Positions 12,062-20,809 of a stretch of DNA of 64,000 nucleotides are shown one piece after another. Both the position numbers and the translations under genes were made by a program. The notes under the pieces were generated by a model. The model did no database searches. It was not told the origin of the DNA and saw nothing but the letters and a program-made list of their open reading frames with translations. Position 1 is the first letter of the stretch, and every line of letters begins with the position of its first letter. The DNA is from Brasilonema sp. CT11 (GTDB lineage: Bacteria > Cyanobacteriota > Cyanobacteriia > Cyanobacteriales > Nostocaceae), in NCBI RefSeq assembly GCF_017982655.1, contig NZ_JABXYX010000019.1, positions 41,757-105,756 on the forward strand, written 5' to 3'.

Positions 12062-13051
12062 ATGCCCAAACCCAAAGTTTTCATCACTCGTCACCTTCCC
12101 ACCAAATTAGAGCAACTGCAACAGATTGCTACCATTGAAGTCTGGGAAGAACGCCAACCGCCTCCCTATGAAGTTTTACTAAAAAAGGTCAAAACAATTG
12201 ATGGTTTGCTGTGCTTGCTGACAGACGAGATTGATCAGCAACTGATAGAAGCAGCCGGAACCTCTTTTAAAGTTATTAGCCAAATGGCAGTTGGATACGA
12301 CAATATTGATATTCCCGCCGCTACCGCACACAAAATACCAGTTGGTCATACCCCCGGTGTCTTAACAGATGCAACTGCTGACTTGACTTGGGCGTTACTC
12401 ATGGCGGCTGCACGGCGAGTGGTAGATGCAGACCGATTTGCTCGTGGCGGTCAGTGGCGGACGTGGGAACCAAATTTGTTCCTCGGACCTAACATCACAG
12501 GTGCGACTTTAGGGATTGTTGGTTTTGGGCGCATTGGTCAGGCGATCGCTCGTCGTGCCAAAGGGTTTGACATGAAAATCTTTTATACCAGCAAACACAG
12601 ATGTGATCAGGAGTTAGAAAAAGATTTAGGTGTGGAGTTTACAGCGTTTGAACATCTGCTGCTAGAGGCAGATTTTGTGACAATTCATACACCATTATCG
12701 GATGAAACTTATCATCTTTTTGGCGTTCCCGAGTTTGAATTGATGAAGCAATCTGCCATTCTCATCAACACAGCGCGGGGAGCAATTGTCGATCCAGAAG
12801 CGTTATACCAAGCGCTTGTGAGTGGTGAAATTGCAGGTGCTGCCATCGATGTCACCGATCCAGAACCAATACCAACAGATAGTCCTTTACTGACTTTAGA
12901 TAACTTGATTATTACACCTCATATTGGCAGCGCCAGCCGTCAAACACGAGAAAAAATGGCAAACATGGCGATCGCCAACTTGATTGCTGGGTTAAAGGGG
13001 GAACGATTGCCTAATTGTGTCAATCCTGAAGTGTATCAAATAAGAGGATAG
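12062..13051 (+). CDS. D-2-hydroxyacid dehydrogenase (glyoxylate/hydroxypyruvate reductase type)
   Basis: This NAD(P)H-dependent oxidoreductase of the D-isomer-specific 2-hydroxyacid dehydrogenase family probably reduces glyoxylate or hydroxypyruvate in photorespiratory metabolism. The 329-aa protein shows the Rossmann motif GIVGFGRIGQAIARRAKGF (about residues 152-170), the NTARGAIVDPEAL substrate-side motif with catalytic Arg, the Glu of DPEPIP, and the catalytic His in TPHIGSAS near residue 285. The sequence supports the glyoxylate reductase subgroup, but phosphonate or lactate dehydrogenase activity cannot be excluded. It is monocistronic. Confidence 0.88.
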   Translation: MPKPKVFITRHLPTKLEQLQQIATIEVWEERQPPPYEVLLKKVKTIDGLLCLLTDEIDQQLIEAAGTSFKVISQMAVGYDNIDIPAATAHKIPVGHTPGVLTDATADLTWALLMAAARRVVDADRFARGGQWRTWEPNLFLGPNITGATLGIVGFGRIGQAIARRAKGFDMKIFYTSKHRCDQELEKDLGVEFTAFEHLLLEADFVTIHTPLSDETYHLFGVPEFELMKQSAILINTARGAIVDPEALYQALVSGEIAGAAIDVTDPEPIPTDSPLLTLDNLIITPHIGSASRQTREKMANMAIANLIAGLKGERLPNCVNPEVYQIRG

Positions 13052-13133
13052 GGGCGATGATTCTCGTACCCCGTTTAGAAAGTTTTTGATATTATTATCT
13101 AGCTAGCCTCATTTTATACTGAAGGAATTAGCT

Positions 13134-14570
13134 ATGCCCCAAGTAGAAAAGTTAAAAATTTTTCTTGCTTCTCCTGGCGATGTGAGTACGGAAAGAAATC
13201 ACGTTGTTAAAGTTCTCGAAGAGATAAATCGTACTGTGGCTCCCGATAAAGGTGTTGTATTAGAGGTGATTCGCTCCGAGAATGCTTATCCTGGATATGG
13301 TAAAGACGGTCAAGCCATTATCAACGAGCAGATAGGCAAAATGTCTGATTACGTATTGTTTATTGGGATTATGTGGAATCGCGTTGGAACTCCAACAAAG
13401 CGTGATATATCCGGAACAATTGAAGAATTTAAACGAGCTAGGAGAACTTTTCATAGAATTGGTCAACCCGAAATATGGTTTTATTTTCGGTCAATGACTG
13501 AAGGGGTAAAAAACAAAATTGAATTAGAACAGCAAGGAAAAGTTAAGCTATTTAAAAATAGTTATAGTAAAAATGGATGTGGATTATTTCGTGAGTATAA
13601 AAACCCTTCTGAGTTCCGCAATAAATTACGCGAACATCTTACTCTATGGTTAAATAATCGTAGGAAAAAAAGAGTAAAAAAGAGCAGTGCCAGGTCAAAA
13701 ACGAATACAAGTTCATCATCAACGGAAAATGCATCTGCAAGTAAATTAAAGACTTATGACGACCCCAAACAAGTAGGCGTCAGTTCCAATGTAATACCTA
13801 AAAGGCGAACATCGGCTATTAAAAATCATAATAATTCAACTACTAAATCAAAAACTAAAACAAGTAAAAGCATAAGTAATTCTGGAGCTTGGGTTTTACT
13901 GAATGACTATTTATTTGAAACCCAATCAGTTGAAATGAACGCCAATAAAAACCTTGTCCTTAATATACCAATTGTCAGTGCAGAACAGGAGGCGACTTTA
14001 CGCAATCTACAATCAGTTAGTCATTATCACACCAGAAGACAAATTATCTATGCTTACCAAAATGATGCATCTATGGTGCAGGTGGAAAGTGTTGAGACTA
14101 AATCTATAAAAGGTAAAACTTCCTATATAGTTACGCTAAAGCCAACACCACAGTCGTATAGTTACAATATTGTTAATTATTATGGCTATACATTCGAGCA
14201 GGTTGCTGAATCACGGATTCGTTTTTTTTTATTAAAAGAAATTCCGAAAAGTGCAGATAAAGCTTATCAATCAACACCGGATTATATTATACGAGAAAAC
14301 GACTACCTAGTCGAATCAAAAGGGCATATTATTACTGATGTATGGAAAAAGTGGATTACGGAACCACAGATGTTTTTAATAAATGCACGTTTAGCGGCAG
14401 TATGCTTTTTAAAAATTAATAATATAGTCGAACACATATTGGAATTAGAATTTTTTTTTCTTAGTAAGAATGTTGTATCCGTAAAATTTCGCGGACAAAT
14501 ACGACAATTTCACTCTAATAAAGAAATTAGTGTAATACAAATAGAAGGTAAATGTGCCCTGGAATCATAA
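13134..14570 (+). CDS. DUF4062 protein with unknown C-terminal domain (candidate signalling/defence protein)
   Basis: Residues 1-160 form a DUF4062 domain: KIFLASPGDVSTER at the start, DYVLFIGIMWNRVGTPT near 75-92, then SGTIEEFKRA near 95-104 and PEIWFYF. DUF4062 usually heads bacterial NTPase and eukaryotic NWD1/NPHP3-like proteins and is considered TIR-like. A basic, Ser/Thr/Lys-rich linker follows (about 170-255). Then comes a beta-rich C-terminal domain (about 260-478) that I do not recognise; no P-loop is present. The start has GAAGGA 7 nt upstream. The gene is AT-rich relative to the dehydrogenase before it and contains two T9 runs in its 3' third. It ends 56 bp from a convergent TM-Macro gene. 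The reading frame is intact; the function is inferred only. Confidence 0.75.
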   Translation: MPQVEKLKIFLASPGDVSTERNHVVKVLEEINRTVAPDKGVVLEVIRSENAYPGYGKDGQAIINEQIGKMSDYVLFIGIMWNRVGTPTKRDISGTIEEFKRARRTFHRIGQPEIWFYFRSMTEGVKNKIELEQQGKVKLFKNSYSKNGCGLFREYKNPSEFRNKLREHLTLWLNNRRKKRVKKSSARSKTNTSSSSTENASASKLKTYDDPKQVGVSSNVIPKRRTSAIKNHNNSTTKSKTKTSKSISNSGAWVLLNDYLFETQSVEMNANKNLVLNIPIVSAEQEATLRNLQSVSHYHTRRQIIYAYQNDASMVQVESVETKSIKGKTSYIVTLKPTPQSYSYNIVNYYGYTFEQVAESRIRFFLLKEIPKSADKAYQSTPDYIIRENDYLVESKGHIITDVWKKWITEPQMFLINARLAAVCFLKINNIVEHILELEFFFLSKNVVSVKFRGQIRQFHSNKEISVIQIEGKCALES

Positions 14571-14626
14571 AATGAAAGTGCACTGGAAATAAGTGCATAA
14601 AAAAATTGAGTTTAACTATCAATGTT

Positions 14627-15484
14627 TTAAAAGCAAGCTGATGTTAAAAAATCTTCTAATTCATATAAGTCTACAGAATCCAAATCTTTTGGATACACCA
14701 TTACAGTCAGTTTTCTTGTGACGAACTTTTCTTTAGATGCAACTATAAATGAAGTAATAATTAGTTTAGCTAATGCCATTCGCGGTAATCCTGTGCGAGC
14801 TAGGTCAGAACCAATAATTGGAATTGCAACATTCATACTATGACCTTTGAGACGAACTTCTCGCCAAAGAGACGAGAGCGAACGCCAGATATAATCAGAG
14901 TTAGACTCTACGGTTAAATTGTTGTTCATGTATCCATAAGCAGTTAAAAAGTAACGCTTATCATGCGTACCTAAAGTAGTAGTTGTACCAATGGGGTATC
15001 GTCCTGTTTTACCGCGTGTTTTATTTCGCTCTTCTTGTCGTAAATGACTTAATGGTTGGAGAGCCGATTCGATTTCTTTATCTAGTAGTCTTATGTCACT
15101 TCTATAAACTTTTGTGAGAAATTGTCCTTGAACGCTCTCAGGTTTAATTATTTCTCCTAATTCTGTGTCAAAAACATCATTAGCACCTATTACGAGGTGA
15201 GCTTTTTCATCAAAAATATCTCCGATTTTGACTTCAATTTCTGAATCGGGAGAAGATAACTTACTACAAAAACTTCTTTTGGGAAACCGCTGAATGATAG
15301 CAAGAATCAAGGAAATACTACCTAGTCCAAAGTAACCTGCCCAGCCAAAATTTAGTTTGTCTGGTAAAAATAGTGCAGTGGGTTCGAGCAGTAACCAGAG
15401 AAGACCAAAGTTGCTGATAAATGAATTCCAAATTCGTTGAAAGCCAACTTTTATAAGTAATTTGAAGTAGATATTAATTGCCAT
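14627..15484 (-). CDS. Two-TM Macro-domain protein (ThsA-Macro type)
   Basis: The 285-aa protein has two N-terminal hydrophobic helices (about 19-37, FISNFGLLWLLLEP; and 45-63, FGWAGYFGLGSISLILAI). A cytosolic Macro-like domain follows from about 85: VKIGDIFDEKAHLVIGANDV, then IPIGTTTTLG-like and AIPIIGSDLARTGLPR motifs and a C-terminal VYPKDLDSVDLYEL. This TM-plus-Macro layout matches the ThsA_Macro (formerly DUF6430) family. In the reported type II Thoeris systems, such proteins sense an ADP-ribose-type signal made by a TIR protein and attack the membrane. Here the neighbour is a convergent DUF4062 gene. The domain call is good; the defence role is inference. Confidence 0.75.
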   Translation of the reverse strand: MAINIYFKLLIKVGFQRIWNSFISNFGLLWLLLEPTALFLPDKLNFGWAGYFGLGSISLILAIIQRFPKRSFCSKLSSPDSEIEVKIGDIFDEKAHLVIGANDVFDTELGEIIKPESVQGQFLTKVYRSDIRLLDKEIESALQPLSHLRQEERNKTRGKTGRYPIGTTTTLGTHDKRYFLTAYGYMNNNLTVESNSDYIWRSLSSLWREVRLKGHSMNVAIPIIGSDLARTGLPRMALAKLIITSFIVASKEKFVTRKLTVMVYPKDLDSVDLYELEDFLTSACF

Positions 15485-15630
15485 AGCTATCTTTCAAATA
15501 ATAAAGTTCAATAAAGTTTATATTTGACTCTCTGTTATTTTAAGTATTATTTTATAATTTTTTATAAAAGTACTTCAGTAATAACCGATAGTGACATCGC
15601 TGGCTGCGGAATGTGGGATGTAACAGAGGT

Positions 15631-16029
15631 TTAAACATGATACGCTTCAAAAGCTTGTTCAGCTGCTATGGCTGTATCTATTTCTTGGCTGTGTGCAACA
15701 TAGAAAGCTAAAGCCTCATTCACTTTATTTTCACTCAAGTTGTACTCATCTGCAATTTGTGGAACTGATAGACCCCATTGCTGATTGGCGATAACAACTG
15801 TCTGAACCCGCAAGCCAGTTCCTTGCAATACTGGTACTCTTATACCACTGGCTCCACGTCGGTATGTAATACTGAGGAATGCTGGATCATCAACTGGTTG
15901 ATTCAAGATACCAATTTTTTCTGCGACAGCCCAGATAATAAACTGATCAAGCGAAATACCTTGGCTTGCAGCATATCTTTCTGCTTCTTGTTGCAGTTGA
16001 GTTGGTAAATTCAAAGAGTAAGGTGCCAT
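15631..16029 (-). CDS. DUF433 domain protein (antitoxin-like)
   Basis: At 132 aa, residues 1-45 resemble a ribbon-helix-helix/HicB-like N-terminus (LNLPTQLQQEAERYAASQG). The C-terminal 60 residues form the DUF433 helix-turn-helix (VPVLQGTGLRVQTVV then WGLSVPQIADEYNLSENKV). DUF433 proteins often act as VapB-like antitoxins beside PIN-type (DUF5615) toxins. No toxin gene is seen on either side, so this one is orphan in the window. It is followed downstream on the same strand by the macro gene and preceded by the Uma2 gene. Confidence 0.82.
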   Translation of the reverse strand: MAPYSLNLPTQLQQEAERYAASQGISLDQFIIWAVAEKIGILNQPVDDPAFLSITYRRGASGIRVPVLQGTGLRVQTVVIANQQWGLSVPQIADEYNLSENKVNEALAFYVAHSQEIDTAIAAEQAFEAYHV

Positions 16030-16102
16030 TCGTTTTTTATAGAATCAACCTATCTATCCTTTTACATCCTATCTAAAGAGCATTATTTTTTATAAATTGC
16101 TG

Positions 16103-16666
16103 CTAGAAAACGACATCTTCGTAAAGCTGTGCGATCATTCCTTCAAACTTAATACTCTGTAGTCGAAATGATTTATTTTCTGCTGTATAAGATTGCAAAA
16201 CCCACAGCCCTTCATCATTACGGCGGAAACATTCGACTCGCTGACGTTTGGTGTTAATTAAAACATACTCTTGGAGAGTTTCTAAAGTTTGGTAATCGGC
16301 GAATTTGTCTCCCCGATCAAAGGCTTCAGTCGAGTCAGATAAAACTTCGACAATTAAACAGGGAAATTTTTTATACGCAGGAGTTTCTTGATCTCGTTGG
16401 TCGCAAGTCACCATCACATCGGGATAGTAATATCGATTTAGAGATTCGATACGTGCTTTCATGTCGGCGATGTAAACACGACAGCCTGAGCCACGTACAT
16501 GATTACGGAGGAGAGCAAACAAGTTACCCGCAATAGTAACGTGGGAGTCAAGCGCTCCAGCCATTGCGTAGATGTAGCCGTCGATATATTCATGTTTAAT
16601 CTCGCTGTGTTCCTCCATTTGGAGGTATTCGTCGGGGGCGATATAGATTTCAGGTGAAGCAACCAT
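16103..16666 (-). CDS. Uma2 family (DUF820) endonuclease-like protein
   Basis: This 187-aa protein has the PD-(D/E)XK-like Uma2/DUF820 fold, greatly expanded in cyanobacteria. It shows YLQMEEHSEIKHEYIDGYIYAMAGA at the N-terminus (Glu/His cluster), the YYPDVMVTCD motif near 90 and CLIVEVLSDSTEAFDRGDK near 115-130, with an E-x-L/V-S motif typical of the family. The biological role of Uma2 proteins is not established. A second, divergent member lies at 31900-32550. Confidence 0.86.
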   Translation of the reverse strand: MVASPEIYIAPDEYLQMEEHSEIKHEYIDGYIYAMAGALDSHVTIAGNLFALLRNHVRGSGCRVYIADMKARIESLNRYYYPDVMVTCDQRDQETPAYKKFPCLIVEVLSDSTEAFDRGDKFADYQTLETLQEYVLINTKRQRVECFRRNDEGLWVLQSYTAENKSFRLQSIKFEGMIAQLYEDVVF

Positions 16667-16737
16667 ATTTAAGAGCTCAAGTGTGAAGTACCCATTACCA
16701 TAGCAATCCTATTTGATTTGTGAGAATTAAAAGCCAC

Positions 16738-16770
16738 AGATCCCCGACTTATTAGAGAAGTCGGGGATCT
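16738..16770 (-). terminator. Hairpin downstream of glgA
   Basis: A perfect 13-bp inverted repeat (AGATCCCCGACTT / AAGTCGGGGATCT) with a 7-nt loop lies 60 bp past the glgA stop. It lacks a clear T-tract on the minus strand. The same hairpin motif is a frequent cyanobacterial intergenic repeat, so a terminator role is plausible but not proven. Confidence 0.5.
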
Positions 16771-16829
16771 TGTTTATCACAAATGATTTAGGATCGCTAT
16801 ATCATCCCTCGCAGTAGCAGACTAAACCA

Positions 16830-18308
16830 CTACCATTTGTGTCGAATCTGGTCGTAAATCTTCACATATTCTTCTCCTGGATGATTCCAAGAGTAGTCAT
16901 ACTCCATACCCGCAAGGGCAAGTTTGCGGAACTCTTCTGGATTGTTGTACCACAACTTCAAAGGACGTTCCAACGAAAATTCAAGCGCATGATAATCTGA
17001 CTGGTAGAACACATATCCATTGCGTTCTTCTGGTGGTTTGGTTTGATCGTAATCTTTATCAAACACGGTATTAACTAGCCCACCGACTCCGCGAACTATA
17101 GGTACAGTACCGTACTTCAAGCCAATCATTTGAGTGAGTCCACAAGGTTCATAATTGCTGGGGACAATAATCATATCTGCCCCAGCATATATGAGGTGGG
17201 ATAATTCTTCGTTAAAGCCAAGTTCTAAATGAACATCAGGATTATTGTTCAAAAAGTCTTTCTCATGGCGGAAATGATTATTAATGCTTGACTCTGTTGC
17301 TGAACCCAACAGCACAAATTGTGCTCCATTCTGGAGGGCGTAATACATTGCGTGATGGACAAGATGAACGCCTTTTTGCTCATCTAAACGACCAATGTAG
17401 GAAATGATTGGCTTGTCAACATCCTGCAATAACAGCCGCTCTCGTAAAGCTTTTTTATTCTTGGCTTTTTCTTCAAAATTGTCTTTGGTGTAGTGAGAGG
17501 GAATGTATCGGTCTGTTTCAGGATTCCAAAAATCATGATCAATGCCGTTGAGTACACCAGTGAATCTATCTTGATGTAGATGCAAGGTATGACCTAATCC
17601 ATAGCCAATGTCAGTGTAACGAGCTTCCCAAGCATGATGTGGTGAAACTGTTGTCACAGCATTGGAATAAACAATGCCCCCTTTCATAAAGTTCAGAGCA
17701 AAGGGATTGAAGTTGTCCTGGAGCTTATCATACTGGAAGTAATAAGACTCTTGGTTTAAACCCGTTGCCCAAAGAGCCTCGACTCCAGCAGATCCCTGAT
17801 GCTTGAAGTTGTGGATAGTGTAGCAAACCCGTTGGTACTCCATCCCATAATATTTGTACATTTCATACAGCATCACAGGAACTAAGCCCGTCTGCCAGTC
17901 ATGACAATGGATGACATCAGGTCGCTTGTTGCTTTGAAGCAGAAATTCCAAAGCGGCTTTGCTGAAGAACGCAAAGCGCATATTGTCATCGTTAGATCCG
18001 TAATAGCAGCCGCGATTGAAGAAATTATCTCCAGAGTGGGGTTCAATAAAGAAACACAGCCGCCCGTGTACCCAGCCACAATAAACTGAGCAGTGAATTG
18101 CACCGCCATACCAAGGTACCCACAAGTTCGTGAAGGCGTCATGGAGTCCCCAAATGTGGTCATAACGCATGCAATCGTACTTCGGCAGAATGAGTTCGAC
18201 GCAATGTCCCTGGTTTTCTAGTTCCCTGCTGAGTCCGTAAACAACATCGCCTAAACCTCCAGCTTTGATAACAGGAGCGCACTCCGAGGCAATTTGTACG
18301 ATGTACAT
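16830..18308 (-). CDS. glgA: Glycogen synthase (ADP-glucose type, GlgA2-like)
   Basis: It transfers glucose from ADP-glucose to alpha-1,4-glucan chains (GT5 family) in the cytoplasm. The 492-aa protein starts MYIVQIASECAPVIKAGGLGD, including the KxGGLGD ADP-glucose motif at residues 15-21. It continues with HCHDWQTGLVPV, VTTVSPHHAWE, GVLNGIDHDFWNPETD and the C-terminal IVPSNYEPCGLTQMIGLKYGT. The FTNLWVPWYGGAIHCSVYCGWVHG region points to the second cyanobacterial isoform (starch synthase III/IV-like) rather than GlgA1. GAGGAG precedes the ATG. It lies alone between two gaps. Confidence 0.94.
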   Translation of the reverse strand: MYIVQIASECAPVIKAGGLGDVVYGLSRELENQGHCVELILPKYDCMRYDHIWGLHDAFTNLWVPWYGGAIHCSVYCGWVHGRLCFFIEPHSGDNFFNRGCYYGSNDDNMRFAFFSKAALEFLLQSNKRPDVIHCHDWQTGLVPVMLYEMYKYYGMEYQRVCYTIHNFKHQGSAGVEALWATGLNQESYYFQYDKLQDNFNPFALNFMKGGIVYSNAVTTVSPHHAWEARYTDIGYGLGHTLHLHQDRFTGVLNGIDHDFWNPETDRYIPSHYTKDNFEEKAKNKKALRERLLLQDVDKPIISYIGRLDEQKGVHLVHHAMYYALQNGAQFVLLGSATESSINNHFRHEKDFLNNNPDVHLELGFNEELSHLIYAGADMIIVPSNYEPCGLTQMIGLKYGTVPIVRGVGGLVNTVFDKDYDQTKPPEERNGYVFYQSDYHALEFSLERPLKLWYNNPEEFRKLALAGMEYDYSWNHPGEEYVKIYDQIRHKW

Positions 18309-18732
18309 CTCTCTCCTCGCTTAACAAAAATTTACTTTTATTATCCTTTCGATCATGACACAAAAGATATATCCATTGGCAAGTCACTTACCCAGTCATT
18401 GGGTACAAATCTGAAAAAATGACGTGATTTGTATTATTTGTTGGTAAATATTTTTTACAAGGGAGGGAACAGGGAATAGGGAACAGGGAACACTTCGACC
18501 CTAGCCCCGGAGGGGGCGCTACGCAAACGACAAAGCTCAGGGCAACGTAAGCTCAGTGCATCGCAGGGAACAGGGAAGAAGGCTCTTTGAGATGTACCTA
18601 GCTTCGCAAAAGTCTTTGGAGGAGTTTTATATCAAGTTCGCTTAATCGCTACCTTGTATCTTGGGGTAGACTAATGAGAATTTTTTGAGATAAACTGCAC
18701 TTTTTTATTTCTATTCTTGGGAATTCCCTACT
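18309..18732. repeat. Repeat-bearing gap upstream of glgA
   Basis: It holds a run of the GGGAACAGGGAA heptamer-like phrase (about 18465-18490 and again near 18565-18578), broken by a GC-rich palindromic segment (GGAGGGGGCGCTACGCAAAC, about 18508). No gene is seen. The part next to 18309 must carry the glgA promoter. Confidence 0.55.
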
Positions 18733-19806
18733 TTACCTGAGTGCGTCACCTGATTTCACATCAAACCAGTGGATATTCTGGGGCGGCAAAGCTAATCTAA
18801 TTTCTTCATTATTCCATTTTTGCTCTGGGGGTAACAATGCACGTATGGTCAACGGTTCTGTTTCAGCAGTTGCAACACGTACACTGACCAAGTTATGCAT
18901 ACCCAAGTTTTCCACCAGATACACTTGTCCTTGGATAACCTGTCTATCATCAGGTTGTGCAATGCGGACGTGTTCTGGACGAATACCTAAGATAATTTCT
19001 GGTGGTACTGTTGGTATATCCGCCAAAAGTATGTTTGCATCACCTAAGATTGCAGAACGTCCCTTACAAGGTAGGGTAAGCAAATTCATTTGCGGACTGC
19101 CAACAAATCCAGCTACAAATAAATTAGCTGGTTGGTTATAAATGCGTTCTGGTGGGTCGAGTTGCTGAATCAGTCCGTCGTTGAGGACAGCGACTTTTGT
19201 TGAAAGCGTCATTGCTTCTGTTTGGTCGTGAGTCACGTAGACTACTGGGGCTTTTTGGGCGGCAAATATTTGTTTGATATCTGCGCGGACTCGTTCCCGC
19301 AGGAGTGCATCTAGGTTACTGAGCGGTTCATCCAGCAAGTAAACTTGGGCGCGACGCACTAAGGCTCGACCGACGGCGACTCGCTGTCTTTGTCCCCCGG
19401 ATAATTGACCAGGTTTACGCTGTAATAATTCTTCTAATCCCAAAAGTTTTGAAACTTCCGTGACTCGCTGTTGAATTTCAGTGCGAGGAGTTTTTTTCAG
19501 CTTTAGTCCAGAAGCTAGATTTTCGTACACGGACATATGGGGATAAAGCGCATAGCTTTGAAACACCATCGCCATATTGCGATCGCCTGGTTGCTTAAAT
19601 GTAATATCCTCATCCCCAAGAAATATCCGACCACGAGTCGGTTCCTCCAACCCTGCAATCATTCGCAGTGTCGTAGACTTACCGCAGCCACTCGGACCGA
19701 GTAAAGTCAGAAATTCATTGTCATCTACAGTTAAACTCACATCTTTAACTGGAATGACTTTGGGAGTATAAGTCTTATTTAAGTTTTGTAGTTCCAGTTT
19801 CGCCAT
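18733..19806 (-). CDS. Sugar ABC transporter ATP-binding protein (MalK/UgpC type)
   Basis: The 357-aa CUT1-type ATPase carries Walker A GPSGCGKSTTLR (about 36-47), Q-loop VFQSYALYPH, signature LSGGQRQRVAVG (about 134), Walker B YLLDEPLSNLD and the switch THDQTEAM. A C-terminal TOBE/MalK regulatory region follows from about 240 (GIRPEHVRIAQ). It energises the importer whose permeases and binding protein lie directly upstream in the same minus-strand operon (39-bp gap to the MalG-like permease). In cyanobacteria such transporters take up sucrose, trehalose, glucosylglycerol or other alpha-glucosides; the ligand is not readable here. Confidence 0.93.
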   Translation of the reverse strand: MAKLELQNLNKTYTPKVIPVKDVSLTVDDNEFLTLLGPSGCGKSTTLRMIAGLEEPTRGRIFLGDEDITFKQPGDRNMAMVFQSYALYPHMSVYENLASGLKLKKTPRTEIQQRVTEVSKLLGLEELLQRKPGQLSGGQRQRVAVGRALVRRAQVYLLDEPLSNLDALLRERVRADIKQIFAAQKAPVVYVTHDQTEAMTLSTKVAVLNDGLIQQLDPPERIYNQPANLFVAGFVGSPQMNLLTLPCKGRSAILGDANILLADIPTVPPEIILGIRPEHVRIAQPDDRQVIQGQVYLVENLGMHNLVSVRVATAETEPLTIRALLPPEQKWNNEEIRLALPPQNIHWFDVKSGDALR

Positions 19807-19845
19807 AATGATTTATCTTTTGATTATTTGTTGATTATCTGTTAA

Positions 19846-20742
19846 TTATCCCTTAACAGCACCAGCAGTCAAACCTTGAATAATCTTGCGTTGAAAGAAC
19901 AAAACCAGTAAAACTAAGGGCAATGTTCCAATCACGGTTGCTGCAGCAATCGGACCATAGGGAATTTCAAAAACTGTAGCACCACCTAATTGTGCTGCAG
20001 CAACAGGAATTGTTTTCATCTCTTCACGGGTAATAAACGTGAGAGCAAAGATAAACTCATTCCAGGCAAAAATAAATGTCAGAATTCCCGTCGTTACCAA
20101 AGCAGGAAGTGTCATAGGTATTAATATTTGTATTAACATTTGCAAAGTGTTATAACCATCCACTCTTGCAGAATCTTCTAAGTCTTTTGGTAACTGCTCA
20201 AAAAAGCTACGTAACACTAAAATTGTTAATGGTAAGTTGATAGCAGTGTAGGGAATAATCAGGGCTAAATAGTTGTTCCCTAGATGTAACTTTTGGATAA
20301 TTTCCAAAAGTCCCAAGAATAATAAAATTCCTGGAAACAAAGTCACAATCAGAATACCTGCAAGGATAACTCTGCCACCCCAAGGACGCAACCGTGCTAA
20401 AGCGTAAGCAGCAGGCGCACCCAGAACTAAAGACAAAACCGTAGAAACAACTGAGACAAAGGCACTATTTAATATGTAGCGCAAAAACGGACGCCGAGTG
20501 AATAATTCCGTGTAGTGATTGAGAGTGATTCGAGAGGGGAAATAAATGGTAGGAACTTTTGAAATATCTTGATTCACTTTGAATGAAGTTAGTACTTGCC
20601 ACATTGCTGGTGCTAAGCAGAAAACGACTACTAGGGCAACTACTATCCAAAGCAAAATGTTTCCCCAAGATTTTTTGAATTTTGTTTTTTTTGTGGATTT
20701 GGTAGTTAAAGTTTCCTGATGAATAGTCATAGAGATTTTCAA
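19846..20742 (-). CDS. Carbohydrate ABC transporter permease (MalG type)
   Basis: This inner-membrane permease has 298 aa and six predicted TM segments. It carries the EAA cytoplasmic loop (LEDSARVDGYNTLQMLIQ, about residues 200-218) that docks onto the ATPase, and the typical MalG C-terminus ending GLTAGAVKG. Third gene of the binding protein-MalF-MalG-MalK operon. Confidence 0.93.
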   Translation of the reverse strand: MKISMTIHQETLTTKSTKKTKFKKSWGNILLWIVVALVVVFCLAPAMWQVLTSFKVNQDISKVPTIYFPSRITLNHYTELFTRRPFLRYILNSAFVSVVSTVLSLVLGAPAAYALARLRPWGGRVILAGILIVTLFPGILLFLGLLEIIQKLHLGNNYLALIIPYTAINLPLTILVLRSFFEQLPKDLEDSARVDGYNTLQMLIQILIPMTLPALVTTGILTFIFAWNEFIFALTFITREEMKTIPVAAAQLGGATVFEIPYGPIAAATVIGTLPLVLLVLFFQRKIIQGLTAGAVKG

Positions 20743-20776
20743 ATTGAGTTTGTAATTTCTAATTTATAACAGCAAG

Positions 20777-20807
20777 CAGTTATCAGTTATCAAGTAACTG
20801 ATAACTG
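20777..20807. repeat. Intercistronic inverted repeat between permease genes
   Basis: CAGTTATCAGT and its exact complement ACTGATAACTG form an 11-bp stem with a 9-nt loop in the gap between the two permease genes. The motif belongs to the CAGTTAT-type repeats common in this genome (see 33941-33996). It might affect transcript processing. Confidence 0.5.
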
Positions 20808-20809
20808 AT

